From positions 1-64,000 of the forward strand of contig CAWIMD010000007.1 in assembly GCA_963837165.1 (NCBI GenBank): DNA of 64,000 bases. Direction: 5' to 3'. Numbering within the stretch: position 1 is the stretch's first letter; each line of letters starts with the position of its first letter. A program made the translations under genes and the position numbers. The DNA is from JAENWD01 sp963837165 (lineage in GTDB: Bacteria > Acidobacteriota > Vicinamibacteria > Vicinamibacterales > JAENWD01). The notes under the pieces were generated by a model that was not told where the DNA came from, did no database searches, and saw only the letters and a program-made list of their open reading frames with translations. Below are positions 6,917 through 16,727 of the stretch, piece by piece.

Positions 6917-8305
6917 ATGAAGACCGGATCCGATATCCAGATCCTTTCCGATCTGCGCGCCAGCCTGCACGGCACGGTGATCGGCTCGGACGACCCCAGG
7001 TACAACGACGTGCGCCGGGTGTTCTTCACCGGCTTCGACCGTCGGCCCGCAGCCATCGTCCGCGTCCGTGACGCATCGGACGTCGCGCGCGTCGTGACTC
7101 TGGCGCGCGAGAGCGGCGCCGAGCTCGCCGTGCGGAGCGGCGGCCACAGCCGCGCGGGGCACGGTACGTCCGAAGGCGGGATCGTCCTCGACCTCTCCGC
7201 GATGAACGCGGTAGAAATCGACGCTGACGGCCGGGCGGCTTGGGCGCAGACCGGCGTCACAGCCGGCGACTACACGCGGGCGACTGGCGAACGCGGCCGC
7301 GCGACCGGGCTCGGCGACAGCGCGAGCGTCGGCCTCGGTGGAATCACGCTCGGCGGCGGCATCGGCTTCCTCGTCCGCAAGCACGGCCTCACCATCGACG
7401 ACGTGCTCGCGGCTGAGGTGGTGACGGCCGACGGCGAGCATCTCGACGTGGACGAGCACGCACACCCCGACCTCTTCTGGGCCCTCCGCGGCGGCGGCGG
7501 CAACTTCGGTGTCGTGACGAGGCTCCGTCTGCGGCTGCACGAGATCGGCCAGGTCGTCGGCGGAATGCTGGTGCTCCCCGCGAGCCCCGGCGTGATCACC
7601 GGGCTGGTCGCCGCGGCAGACGCGGCGCCCGAGGACCTGTCCGTGATCGCGAACGTGCTGAAGGCGCCGCCGCTGCCCTTCATTCCCCCGCAGCAGCACG
7701 GGAAGCCCGTGGTGATGGCGCTCATGGTGTACGCGGGCGAGCCCGCGGCCGGCAAGACGGCGATCGCGCCGATCCGCGCCCTCGCCACTCCGGTCGCCGA
7801 CATGGTTCGGCCGATCCGCTATCCGGAGATGTACGCGGGGCCGGAAGCCCCTGGTCCGGCGTTCGCCGTGGGAACGAACCTGCTGGTCGATGAGCTCTCG
7901 ACGGGCGGGGCGGAGGCGATCCTCGCGCACCTCGAGACGGCGACTGCCGCGATAGCCGCCGTCCAGCTGCGCGTCCTCGGGGGCGCCACGGCGCGCGTCG
8001 CCGACAGCGCGACGGCATTCGGCTACCGGCGAGCGAAGCTCCTGGTGAACATCGCGGCCATGGAAGAGCGCGTCGGGGAGCGCGCGGCGCATGAGACCTG
8101 GGCCGCCGGCCTGGCCGAGGCGCTCTCCGGTCGAGTGACGAGGCCGGCCTACGTCGGGTTCATCGGCGAGGAGGGCGAGAAGGGCCTCCGCCGCGCGTAC
8201 CCGCCTGCGACCCTGAAGCGCCTCGCGCAGGTGAAGCGTCGGTACGACCCCGACAACCTCTTTCACCTGAATGTCAACGTCGCGCCCGACATGCAAGGAG
8301 GTTGA
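6917..8305 (+). CDS. FAD-binding oxidoreductase, berberine-bridge-enzyme type
   Basis: The 462-residue protein has the PP-loop/VAO FAD domain: VRVRDASDVARVVTLARESG, then RSGGHSRAGHG, whose first His is the usual site of covalent FAD attachment, and GLGDSASVGLGGITLGGGIG. The position that is Cys in bicovalent plant enzymes is not Cys here, so attachment is probably through His only. The C-terminus has the BBE domain ending RYDPDNLFHLNVNV. A strong ribosome site (AAGGAGG) precedes the ATG. The substrate is unknown; relatives oxidise sugars or secondary metabolites. Confidence 0.9.
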   Translation: MKTGSDIQILSDLRASLHGTVIGSDDPRYNDVRRVFFTGFDRRPAAIVRVRDASDVARVVTLARESGAELAVRSGGHSRAGHGTSEGGIVLDLSAMNAVEIDADGRAAWAQTGVTAGDYTRATGERGRATGLGDSASVGLGGITLGGGIGFLVRKHGLTIDDVLAAEVVTADGEHLDVDEHAHPDLFWALRGGGGNFGVVTRLRLRLHEIGQVVGGMLVLPASPGVITGLVAAADAAPEDLSVIANVLKAPPLPFIPPQQHGKPVVMALMVYAGEPAAGKTAIAPIRALATPVADMVRPIRYPEMYAGPEAPGPAFAVGTNLLVDELSTGGAEAILAHLETATAAIAAVQLRVLGGATARVADSATAFGYRRAKLLVNIAAMEERVGERAAHETWAAGLAEALSGRVTRPAYVGFIGEEGEKGLRRAYPPATLKRLAQVKRRYDPDNLFHLNVNVAPDMQGG

Positions 8306-8397
8306 GCGCCGCCTGTGTGCCACTGTGAGCGTCCCCTCGTGGCGTCCACGAATGCGACGCTCCAGGAGACTCGTCTCTGAACAGGAAGGAGGACACG

Positions 8398-9717
8398 GTG
8401 CGTGTCGTTGTACTCGGCGGCGGATTTGGTGGCGTCACCGCGGCCCGGCACCTCGAGCGGCGCCTGCGCGGGCATCGCGACATCGAGATCACGCTCGTGA
8501 GCCGCGAGAATTTCTTCGTCATCACGCCGCTGCTGTTCGAGGCGTGCTCCGGACGGTTGGAACTGCGGCACTGCGCCCAGCCAATCCGTGCCGCTCTTCG
8601 ACGGGCACGCTTTGTCGAGGCGACCGTCGAACGGGTCGACGTGGAGCGCCAGATCGTTCGGGCCGTCGCCGCCGAGGGAGCCACGTACGACCTGCCGTAC
8701 GACCATCTCGTCGTGGCGCTCGGCGCGTCCACCAACGAGCAGATGATCCCTGGCTCATCGAACGCCTTCACGTTCAAGACGATGGCGGACGCGCTGGTGC
8801 TCAGGAATCACCTGATTGAACAATTCGAGCGAGCCGACGCGGCTTCGGAGCCGGCGACGCGCCGCGGCTGCCTCACCGTCATCGTGATTGGCGGCGGTCT
8901 CGTCGGTGTCGAGCTGCTGGGCGAGCTCTCGGCATTCGCGGATGACGTGCTCCGCTTCTATCCCCGACTTCGACGCGACGAAGTCCGCTTCCTGCTGCTC
9001 GAGGCCGGTGCACGCGTCCTCCCCGAGATCGACGCGGAACTGGCGGTCGTGGCTGCGCGTGTGCTGCAGCGGCGCGGCGCCGACATCCGCGTCTCGACGC
9101 CCGTCCGGGCGATCGAGCGCGGTCGTGTGCGGGTCGCAGACGAGATCATCGATGCGGGCACGATTGTGCTCGCGGCGGGCATCGTGCCGAGCGTTGTCGC
9201 CGCTGCCATTCCCGTCGTGCACGATCACCGCGGCCGGATCGCCGTCGATGGGACGATGCGGAGTCGCAGTCATACGAATGTGTGGGCATTGGGCGACTGC
9301 GCGGCGATTCCGGGACCGGATGGCCGCCCGTATCCGGCGCTCGCGCAGCATACCGTCAGGGAGGCGCGACAGCTCGCGCGCAACATCCAGGCGGCGATCG
9401 AGGAGCGCGTCCCGGCCCCGTTCATCTTTCAACCGCTGGGAACCATGGCCTCGCTGGGCCACACGCGAGGCGTTGCGCTCGTGTTCGGCGTGCGGCTGAC
9501 GGGCTTCCTGGCCTGGTGGATACGGCGGACGTACTACCTGTTCCAGATGCCGCGCTGGGACCGGCGCCTCCGGATCGTGCTCGACTGGACGGTCGCCCTG
9601 TTCTTCCGGCCGGACATCACGAAGGTCGAGCTGCGCGTCGAGCGGGAGCAGGTCCGTGGACCCCGCGCCATGGCGGCCGCCGACGCAAGTGGAACCCGAC
9701 ATGACTGGCACCAATGA
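8398..9717 (+). CDS. ndh: NADH dehydrogenase, type II (NDH-2-like FAD oxidoreductase)
   Basis: The 439-residue flavoprotein starts with GTG behind AAGGAGGA. It has an N-terminal FAD dinucleotide fold (VVLGGGFGGVTAARHLE), a second NAD-binding fold (VIVIGGGLVGVELLGELSAF), an FAD-contacting VWALGDCAAIP segment, and a C-terminal region (LAWWIRRTYYLFQMP) that matches the membrane-docking part of NDH-2. It would pass electrons from NADH to quinone without pumping protons. It lies 92 bases downstream of the BBE-type oxidoreductase, on the same strand. Confidence 0.88.
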   Translation: MRVVVLGGGFGGVTAARHLERRLRGHRDIEITLVSRENFFVITPLLFEACSGRLELRHCAQPIRAALRRARFVEATVERVDVERQIVRAVAAEGATYDLPYDHLVVALGASTNEQMIPGSSNAFTFKTMADALVLRNHLIEQFERADAASEPATRRGCLTVIVIGGGLVGVELLGELSAFADDVLRFYPRLRRDEVRFLLLEAGARVLPEIDAELAVVAARVLQRRGADIRVSTPVRAIERGRVRVADEIIDAGTIVLAAGIVPSVVAAAIPVVHDHRGRIAVDGTMRSRSHTNVWALGDCAAIPGPDGRPYPALAQHTVREARQLARNIQAAIEERVPAPFIFQPLGTMASLGHTRGVALVFGVRLTGFLAWWIRRTYYLFQMPRWDRRLRIVLDWTVALFFRPDITKVELRVEREQVRGPRAMAAADASGTRHDWHQ

Positions 9718-9838
9718 CGCCCGGACCCTTCGTCGTCAGCTGGATGCCGGAAGGTTGACCTGGCGCGGGCCGGCAGTGATCACTTCCCAGCGGCGAGCTT
9801 CGACGTCGCCATCAGCCAATGGGGCGCGCGCCGCACCG

Positions 9839-12397
9839 TCAGGCTGGCGTCGGGCCCCTGGCGCGGAAGAACCAACGCTTCGTCGCCTCGGTGGCTGCCA
9901 GGTAGGCCGTGACGATCCCGACGACGGTGCCCATCTCCATCGGCGACAGCGGCACAAAGCCGAACAGCCTGGACCCGGGCCCGAAGAACGGAACGGCGAG
10001 CGCCAACACCGCGGCAGCGATCGTCATCCACAGCAGCAGGGTGCTTGGCCGGCTGCGCCACGCGGGTCCCCGCGTGCGCAGGACGAGCACGACGCCGAGC
10101 TCGGTGAGCAGCGATACCACGAACCACGTCGTCTGGAATGTGGCCTCACCTGCATGGAACAGCAGAAGAAGCGCGGCGAAGGTCAGGAGGTCGAAGCCGG
10201 AGCTGACGAGCCCGAACACGATCATGTAGCGCCGGACCTGCGTGACGTCCCAGCGCTGCGGGTGCGTCACGCGCTCGGCATCGACCCGGTCGGTCGAGAT
10301 GGCCATCGACGGCACGTCGGAGAGGAAGTTGTTGAGCAGGATCTGTTTCGCGACCAGCGGCAGGAACGGCAGGAGCGGCGCCGCGAGCGCCATGCTGACC
10401 ATGTTCCCGAAGTTCGCGCTCGTCGTAATCGCGATGTACTTGAGCGTGTTCGCAAACGTGCGGCGCCCGTCCTCGACCCCCGTGCGCAGGACATCGAGGT
10501 CTCGCTTCAACAGGATGATGTCGGCGCTCTCGCGTGCGACGTCCACGGCCTGGTCGACCGAGATGCCGACGTCGGCGGCGAATAACGCAGGGGCGTCGTT
10601 GATTCCGTCGCCGAGGTAGCCGACCGAGTGACCCGTGCGCTGAAGCGCGCGCACGATGCGTTCCTTCTGTTGTGGATCGATCTCGGCGAAGAGCGACACC
10701 TTGGGCGCGGCCTGCCAGAGCGCCTCGTCAGCGAGCTTCGCCAGCGCGTCTCCCGTGAGCATCGACGTCGGGTCGATTCCGACAGTCTCGGCGAGGTGGC
10801 CCGTGACGAAGCGGTTGTCCCCCGTGACGATCTTGACCTGGACGTTCAATCTCGCGAGGTCGCCGAGCACGCGTGCGGCGTCGGCCTTGGGCGGGTCGAG
10901 GAAGAGCAGGAAGCCCGCGAAGACCATCTCCGCTTCGTCGTCGCGCTGGTAGGCCCCCTTGGCTGAGACGCTCCGCGTGGCGAGCGCGAGCACGCGAAAG
11001 CCCGCCTTGCCTTTCGCCTCGTAGTGGGCGGAGAGCTCGGCGGCGACGGCATCGGTCAGGCCGAGCACGGCGCCGTCGCGCTCCACCTGCGTGCAGATCG
11101 AGAGCACGTTCGAAAACGCGCCCTTCGTGACCACGAGGTGCCGGCCGGCATCGCCCCCCTCGGCCATCACGATGGTCAGGCGCTTTCTCAGGAAGTCGTA
11201 GGGGATCTCGTCGATCTTGGTGTGGCCGGAAGTGGAGAGCCCCGCCTGGCTCCCTGCCGCGACAATCGCCGCATCGATCGGGTTGTCGATGCCGGTCTCG
11301 AAGGATGCATTGAGGAACGCGAACTGCCGGACAGAGGCCGACGTGCGTCCTCTCGGGTCCGTGGCATCGGCGAGGACGATGGTGCCTTCGGTCAACGTGC
11401 CGGTCTTGTCGGTGCAGAGGATGGTCATGCTGCCCAGGTTCTCAATGGCGTCCAGGCGGCGGACGATGACGCCCTCGCGGCTCATGGCCCGCGCGCCGGC
11501 CGCGAGCGTGACGCTCACGATCGCGGGCAGGAGCTCGGGCGAGAGGCCGACGGCGAGCGCGACCGAGAAGAGCAGCGACTCGACGAGTGGACGGTGGAGG
11601 AGGAGGTTCACCGTCAGGACGGAAAGGACGATGACGACCATCGACCGGATCAACAGGTAGCCGAACTGCCGGAGTCCGCGGACGAAGCTGGTTTCGGGCT
11701 CCCGCGCGCGCAGCCGTGCGGCGATCGCGCCGAACGCCGTGCGGCGCCCCGTCTCGACGACGAGGACCCTCGCCGTGCCGCTGCGCACAGACGCCCCGAG
11801 AAACACGACGTTGGTCCGCTGGCCGAGCGGCGTGTCGGCGGGTACGACTCCGGGCTGCTTCTCCACCGGAAACGACTCGCCGGTCATGCTCGCCTCGCTG
11901 ACGAGGAAGTCCCTCGCCTCGAGGATCCGTCCGTCGGCGGGGATCAGGTTGCCCGCCGAGAGCACGATGACGTCGCCGGGAACGATCGCGTCGGCGCGCA
12001 CGACCCCTTCGACGCCGTCGCGCACCACGCGGCAGGTGAGCGCGAGGCGCTTCTTCAGCTCCTCCACCGCCGCGGACGCGCGATACTCCTGATAGAAGCC
12101 GAGCAGCGTGGAGCCAAGCACGATCGCGAGGATGATCGCCGCGTCGACCCACTCGGAGAGGCCGAGCGAGACCGCGGCAGCGAAGATCAGGATGAGGACG
12201 AGAGGACTCTCGACCTGCCTCCAGAGCAGGCGCAGCGGGCCGAGACGCCGCGCGTCCTCCACGCTGTTCGGGCCGACAACGGCCAGTCGCTCGGCGGCGC
12301 GCGCCGCCGTGAGTCCGTTCGAACCCGAACCGAGGGATGTGCTGAGCTCGGCGACGTCGCGACTCCAATACGGCGCAGTGATATCAGAGACGCTCAC
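9839..12397 (-). CDS. mgtA: Magnesium-translocating P-type ATPase
   Basis: The 852-residue protein is a P-type ATPase of the MgtA/MgtB (P3B) group. Visible motifs are TGES at residues 172-175 (actuator), the phosphorylation site DKTGTLTEG with Asp330, and GDGINDAPAL near residue 605. Hydrophobic segments lie near residues 65-100, 245-300 and in the last 200 residues. The N-terminus (LTAARAAERLAVVGPN) is the cation-ATPase N domain. MgtA proteins import Mg2+. No Mg-responsive leader was identified upstream. It is convergent with the NDH-2 gene, with 121 bases between them. Confidence 0.9.
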   Translation of the reverse strand: MSVSDITAPYWSRDVAELSTSLGSGSNGLTAARAAERLAVVGPNSVEDARRLGPLRLLWRQVESPLVLILIFAAAVSLGLSEWVDAAIILAIVLGSTLLGFYQEYRASAAVEELKKRLALTCRVVRDGVEGVVRADAIVPGDVIVLSAGNLIPADGRILEARDFLVSEASMTGESFPVEKQPGVVPADTPLGQRTNVVFLGASVRSGTARVLVVETGRRTAFGAIAARLRAREPETSFVRGLRQFGYLLIRSMVVIVLSVLTVNLLLHRPLVESLLFSVALAVGLSPELLPAIVSVTLAAGARAMSREGVIVRRLDAIENLGSMTILCTDKTGTLTEGTIVLADATDPRGRTSASVRQFAFLNASFETGIDNPIDAAIVAAGSQAGLSTSGHTKIDEIPYDFLRKRLTIVMAEGGDAGRHLVVTKGAFSNVLSICTQVERDGAVLGLTDAVAAELSAHYEAKGKAGFRVLALATRSVSAKGAYQRDDEAEMVFAGFLLFLDPPKADAARVLGDLARLNVQVKIVTGDNRFVTGHLAETVGIDPTSMLTGDALAKLADEALWQAAPKVSLFAEIDPQQKERIVRALQRTGHSVGYLGDGINDAPALFAADVGISVDQAVDVARESADIILLKRDLDVLRTGVEDGRRTFANTLKYIAITTSANFGNMVSMALAAPLLPFLPLVAKQILLNNFLSDVPSMAISTDRVDAERVTHPQRWDVTQVRRYMIVFGLVSSGFDLLTFAALLLLFHAGEATFQTTWFVVSLLTELGVVLVLRTRGPAWRSRPSTLLLWMTIAAAVLALAVPFFGPGSRLFGFVPLSPMEMGTVVGIVTAYLAATEATKRWFFRARGPTPA

Positions 12398-12636
12398 GCA
12401 GCCTCACTTTCGAGTCCCCAGGCGCCTTCATTTCACGAAGACCGCGGGTGCCGAAGCGACAGACGTCCGTCAGCGCGAGGCGCGGTCGGGCGTCGAGCGC
12501 GGTCCACCGCTCCCCACAAGGCGCCGAGCACGCAGGCCGCCAGGATTTTGCATTGGTGAATGTTACTCACATCCCCATGCGGATTTGACCGACTACCGGA
12601 TCCCGTTCAGTATCGTTGGTCTGCCCTGGAGAGCGC

Positions 12637-12662
12637 GCAGGCCTCGAGGCCTGCCAACGGGC
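12637..12662. repeat. Solitary copy of the dispersed hairpin repeat
   Basis: The sequence GCGCAGGCCTCGAGGCCTGC followed by CAAC matches the forward form of the arrays near 34.3 and 59.6 kb, with the loop changed from TTCA-type to TCGA. It lies in the leader region of the aldo/keto reductase gene. Confidence 0.6.
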
Positions 12663-12689
12663 GAGTGCGCTCGGGGAACTGGGAGAAAC

Positions 12690-13682
12690 ATGGCAATGCA
12701 GAAACGTGTGTTGGGCAGGAGCGGCCTCGAGGTGTCGGCGCTGGGGTTCGGCTGCATGGGCATCAGCTTCGGTTACGGCACCGCGGCGACCCGTGAAGAC
12801 GGGCTGGCGATCGTTCGGGCGGCCTTTGAGGGCGGCGTGACGTTCTTCGATACGGCCGAAGCGTACGGACCATTCGCGAACGAAGAGCTCGTCGGCGAGG
12901 CGCTGGAGCCGGTCCGCGATCAGGTGGTGATTGCGACGAAGTTCGGCTTCAGTTTCGACCACGGCAAGCAGGCGGGTCTCGACAGCCGTCCGGCGCACAT
13001 CCGCGAGGTCGCCGAGGCTTCGCTGAAGCGGCTCAGAACCGACCGCATCGATCTCTTCTATCAACACCGCGTCGACCCGAACGTCCCGATCGAGGACGTC
13101 GCCGGCGCGGTCAGGGACCTGATTCGCGAAGGCAAGGTCCGCCATTTCGGTCTGTCCGAAGCGGGCGCGCAGACGATTCGCCGCGCACACGCCGTCCAGC
13201 CGGTGACGGCGCTCCAGAGCGAGTATTCGCTGTGGTGGCGCGAGCCCGAGCACGAGATACTGCCCACGCTCGACGAGCTGGGGATCGGCCTGGTGCCCTT
13301 CAGCCCGCTCGGCAAGGGATTTCTCACCGGCACGATCGACGAGCACACTACGTTCGGCCCGGGCGACTTCCGCAACGTCGTGCCGCGGTTCACGGAGGAG
13401 AACCGGAAAGCGAATCTCGCGTTCGTCGACTGGCTGAAGACGTTCGCCGAAGACAGGACTGCGACACCCGCGCAGATCGCGCTCGCGTGGCTGCTGGCGC
13501 AGAAGCCGTGGATCGTGCCGATCCCGGGAACCACCAAACGGCATCGACTCCAGGAGAACCTCGGCGCTGCGCGGATTCAGCTCACCCCCGATGACCTGCG
13601 GGAGATCGATCGCGCGGCAGCACAGATCCGGGTCCAGGGCGCGCGCTATCCCGAGCACCTCCAGAAGCTGGTCGGGCGGTAG
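12690..13682 (+). CDS. Aldo/keto reductase (paralogue of the gene at 2224)
   Basis: The 330-residue protein shares most of its sequence with the first aldo/keto reductase: VLGRSGLEVSALGFGCMGIS, FFDTAEAYGPFANEELVGEA, IATKFGF with catalytic Lys, and YQHRVDPNVPIEDVAGAV with catalytic His. The C-terminal PIPGTTKRHRLQENLGAA is the cofactor-phosphate site. The ATG at 12690 is preceded by GGGAGAAAC. It ends 2 bases before the next flavoprotein gene, so the two are probably co-transcribed. A hairpin-repeat copy lies upstream at about 12639-12660. Confidence 0.93.
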   Translation: MAMQKRVLGRSGLEVSALGFGCMGISFGYGTAATREDGLAIVRAAFEGGVTFFDTAEAYGPFANEELVGEALEPVRDQVVIATKFGFSFDHGKQAGLDSRPAHIREVAEASLKRLRTDRIDLFYQHRVDPNVPIEDVAGAVRDLIREGKVRHFGLSEAGAQTIRRAHAVQPVTALQSEYSLWWREPEHEILPTLDELGIGLVPFSPLGKGFLTGTIDEHTTFGPGDFRNVVPRFTEENRKANLAFVDWLKTFAEDRTATPAQIALAWLLAQKPWIVPIPGTTKRHRLQENLGAARIQLTPDDLREIDRAAAQIRVQGARYPEHLQKLVGR

Positions 13683-13684
13683 TC

Positions 13685-15100
13685 ATGGAGGCGGACCAGG
13701 TGACCCAGGAATTCGACGTCGTGTGCCTTGGCGGTGGCGTCGCCGGAGAGGCCATCGCAGAAGGCCTTCGCGACAGCGGGCTGACACTGGCCGTGGTCGA
13801 GCGGGAGCTCGTCGGGGGCGAGTGCCCGTACTGGGGCTGCGTGCCCTCCAAGACCCTGCTTCGGTCCGCCGAAACGCTGAGCGAGGCGGATCGCGCGCGT
13901 CGCCTCGCCGCCTCGCGCGTGGACTGGACGGTGGACTTCCCCAAGGTCTCCACGCGCGTGCTGTGGATGGCGCGCGACCTCGACGACAGCCGGCCTGCCG
14001 CCGCGCTGGAGGCGACCGGGGCCAGGCTGTTTCGAGGGGACGGTGTACTGGCCGACCTGCGCACCGTCACGGTTGGAAGCGAGCGGCTCGTGGCGCGGCG
14101 CGCCGTGGTCATCGCCAACGGCAGCACCGCGGTGATCCCGCCCATTCCCGGTCTGGAGACGGTCGATTTCTGGACCAATCGACAGGCGGCGATTCCCCGG
14201 GAGCTGCCGGGCTCGCTGGCCATCCTGGGCGGAGGCGCCATTGGCATCGAGCTGGGACAGGCCTTCGCACGCCTCGGCTCCAGGGTGACCGTGGTCGAAG
14301 CCGGACCGAGGTTCCTCGGTCTCGAGGAACCGGAGGCCGGCGCCGCGCTCCGGCCGCACCTGGAAGCGGACGGCATCACGTTGCTGATCGGGGACCCGTG
14401 CGTCTCCGTCGAGCGGCAATCGGCGGAGCCGCGCGGCGCGGCCGTCGCCCTCCACCTGAGGTCCGGCGCCGTGGTCCGGGCCGAGCGCCTGCTGGTGGCC
14501 ACGGGGCGCCGCCCCAATGTGGAGGCATGGCGTGCGACCGGACTCGCACAGGCGGAGCGCGGCTGGCTGAAGGTGGACCCGGCAACGCTGGAAGCGCAAC
14601 CCGGCGTCTTCGGAGCCGGCGACGTCACAGGACTGGGCGGGTTCACCCACCTCGCCTACTACCACGGGCAGGTGATCGCGCGCCGGCTGCGGGGCGAGGA
14701 CGCGAAGGCCGATCACACGGCCGTCCCTCGCGTGACGTTCACCGACCCGGAGGTGGCGTCGGTCGGGCTGTCGGAAGCTGGGGCGCGCGCACGAGGCGTC
14801 GACGTCGTCGTCGCCAGCGCCAATCCGGCCGAGACCGCCCGCGGCTACATCCACGACTTTCACGGGGGCGCGCTCAAGCTGGTCGGCGACCGCGGGCGCG
14901 GGGTCCTCGTCGGCGCGACCCTGGTGACACCGCGCGCGGGCGAAATCCTGGGCGAGCTCGTGCTCGCCATCAAGCTTGGCACCCCGCTGAAGACGCTCGC
15001 CGACGTCATCCACCCCTTCCCCGCCTTCAACCGGGTGCTTGGCGGAACCCTCGGCGAGCTCAGCGCGAAGGCTGCGTCGCCACGTCCGGCGGGGTCGTGA
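13685..15100 (+). CDS. NAD(P)/FAD disulfide reductase (mercuric reductase / dihydrolipoamide dehydrogenase family)
   Basis: The 471-residue flavoprotein has an FAD motif (VVCLGGGVAGEAIAEGL), a redox-active pair in GGECPYWGCVPSKTLL (CX4C), an NAD fold (LAILGGGAIGIELGQAFARL), an FAD site (GVFGAGDVTGLGGFTHLAYY) and a dimerisation domain with HPFPAFNRVLGGTLGEL providing the usual catalytic His. The N-terminal heavy-metal domain and C-terminal Cys pair of true mercuric reductases are absent. The substrate is undetermined. It follows the aldo/keto reductase by 2 bases. Confidence 0.88.
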   Translation: MEADQVTQEFDVVCLGGGVAGEAIAEGLRDSGLTLAVVERELVGGECPYWGCVPSKTLLRSAETLSEADRARRLAASRVDWTVDFPKVSTRVLWMARDLDDSRPAAALEATGARLFRGDGVLADLRTVTVGSERLVARRAVVIANGSTAVIPPIPGLETVDFWTNRQAAIPRELPGSLAILGGGAIGIELGQAFARLGSRVTVVEAGPRFLGLEEPEAGAALRPHLEADGITLLIGDPCVSVERQSAEPRGAAVALHLRSGAVVRAERLLVATGRRPNVEAWRATGLAQAERGWLKVDPATLEAQPGVFGAGDVTGLGGFTHLAYYHGQVIARRLRGEDAKADHTAVPRVTFTDPEVASVGLSEAGARARGVDVVVASANPAETARGYIHDFHGGALKLVGDRGRGVLVGATLVTPRAGEILGELVLAIKLGTPLKTLADVIHPFPAFNRVLGGTLGELSAKAASPRPAGS

Positions 15101-15163
15101 CCGAAGGATCCGGCGGGGTGGGTTGATTCGCGGCGCGAGCACGTGGCACAGTGAGCGCACCTC

Positions 15164-16684
15164 GTGCCTGCCAGTCGGTCAGACACCACACAGGATGCCG
15201 GGCGGCGATTCGGCTCGCGGCTGACGCTGCTGCTGAGCGTGCTCGGGATTGCCGTCGGAACCGGCAACATCTGGCGCTTTCCGCGCATCGTCGCCCAGAA
15301 CAGCACCGACGCGGGCGCCGGCGGGTTCCTCGTCGCGTGGGTCGTCTTCCTGGCCGTCTGGAGCATCCCGCTCATCGTCGCCGAGTACGCCGTGGGCCAG
15401 CGGGCGCGGCTCGGCGTGGTGGGCGCCTTCGACCGGCTCTCGGACGGACGCTTCACGTGGATGGGCGGGTTCGTGGCGTTCGTGACCGCCGCCATCATGT
15501 GCTACTACTCGGTCGTCACCGGGTGGTGCGCCTACTACGCCGGCGCCGCGCTCGCCGGCTCGCTGCCTCACGGACACACCGACGCGCTGGCATCGTGGCG
15601 CGCGTTCCAGGGCTCGGCCTGGCCGGTAGTCCTGCACGCGGTCATGATCGTCCTGGGCGCCGTGGCCGTCCTGCGCGGCGTCCGCTCGATCGAGCGGATC
15701 TGCCTCGTCCTGCTGCCGACGCTGCTCCTCATCATCGTCCTGGCGGTGCTGCGCGCGCTGACGCTGCCCGGAGGGCTCGACGGCCTCGGGTATCTGTTCA
15801 CGGCAGACTGGTCGGTGCTGGCCAGGCCGCGGACGTGGCTCGAGGCGCTGACGCAGAACGCCTGGGACACCGGCGCCGGCTGGGGGCTCATTCTGACCTA
15901 TGCCGCCTACATGCGGCGCGAGCACGGCATCGTCCGCAACGCGGTGTTCACCGGCGTGGGGAACAACGTCGTGTCGCTGCTGGCGGCCATCATGATCTTC
16001 GGCACCGTGTTCGCGACGCTGGACCCGCACACGGTCGTGAACGGCGTGTCGCTCTCACGCCTCGAGGTCGTGCGCGACAGCGGCCCGGCGTCCACCGGGC
16101 TCACCTTCATCTGGATGCCGCAGCTGTTCGCGCGGGTGCCGCTCGGCGGCCCGTTGACGGCGCTGTTCTTCCTCGCGCTCACCTTCGCGGCGTTCACCTC
16201 GCTCATCTCGATGATCGAGCTGGCCACGCGTACGCTCGTCGACTGGGGCATGCCGCGTCCACGGGCCGTGGTGCTGGTGGCCGGCGCGGGATTCCTGGGC
16301 GGCGTGCCGAGCGCGATCAGCCTCGACGTGCTGGGCAACCAGGACTTCGTCTGGGGCGTCGCGCTCATGATCTCGGGCGCGTTCATCGCGTGGCTCGTGT
16401 GGCGCTACGGCGCCTCGCGACTGCGGGACGAGACGGCAACCCCGTCCGACTGGCGCCTGCCGTCGGCCTGGCAGCCGCTCATCCGGTGGGCGATTCCCTT
16501 GCAGGCCGGCGTCCTGCTCGTCTGGTGGAGCTGGCAGGCGACCACGCCGGGATTTCTCGGCGCAGGGGGCCGCTGGTACGACCCCTTCAACCCGTACAGC
16601 CTCATGACGTGCCTCGTGCAGTGGGGCGCGGTGCTCGTGACGCTCTTTCTGCTGAACCACTGGATGTCGCGGCGCAGATCCTGA
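15164..16684 (+). CDS. Sodium-dependent transporter, neurotransmitter:sodium symporter family
   Basis: The 506-residue membrane protein carries the SNF signature near its N-terminus: LLSVLGIAVGTGNIWRFPRI, where TM1 unwinds around the sodium and substrate sites, followed by FLVAWVVFLAVWSIPLIVAE. About 11-12 hydrophobic segments follow. Members import amino acids or related solutes with Na+. The GTG at 15164 is the first possible start; a slightly later start cannot be excluded. It is convergent with the MATE gene. Confidence 0.88.
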   Translation: MPASRSDTTQDAGRRFGSRLTLLLSVLGIAVGTGNIWRFPRIVAQNSTDAGAGGFLVAWVVFLAVWSIPLIVAEYAVGQRARLGVVGAFDRLSDGRFTWMGGFVAFVTAAIMCYYSVVTGWCAYYAGAALAGSLPHGHTDALASWRAFQGSAWPVVLHAVMIVLGAVAVLRGVRSIERICLVLLPTLLLIIVLAVLRALTLPGGLDGLGYLFTADWSVLARPRTWLEALTQNAWDTGAGWGLILTYAAYMRREHGIVRNAVFTGVGNNVVSLLAAIMIFGTVFATLDPHTVVNGVSLSRLEVVRDSGPASTGLTFIWMPQLFARVPLGGPLTALFFLALTFAAFTSLISMIELATRTLVDWGMPRPRAVVLVAGAGFLGGVPSAISLDVLGNQDFVWGVALMISGAFIAWLVWRYGASRLRDETATPSDWRLPSAWQPLIRWAIPLQAGVLLVWWSWQATTPGFLGAGGRWYDPFNPYSLMTCLVQWGAVLVTLFLLNHWMSRRRS

Positions 16685-16727
16685 CAGCCCACTGCCTACT
16701 GCCTACTTTGCCTACTGCCTACTACCT
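16685..16727. repeat. Short CTGCCTACT tandem repeat
   Basis: Several near-perfect copies of ACTGCCTACT lie between the convergent transporter genes. The reverse complement of the same unit (GGCAGTAGGCAGTAG) recurs at 37479-37530. Both tracts sit directly behind transporter genes. Confidence 0.6.

Noticed and set aside
9718..9838. Possible small gene starting after the NDH-2 stop
   Set aside because: The frame runs into the antisense strand of the ATPase gene, and the first 30 codons show no recognisable motif.
12400..12425. tRNA T-arm-like TTCGAGTCC
   Set aside because: No matching acceptor stem, D-arm or anticodon arm surrounds it.
11024..12559. Open frame opposite the MgtA-type ATPase
   Set aside because: Shadow of a high-GC gene. 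No motifs, and the ATPase frame holds DKTGTLTEG and GDGINDAPAL.
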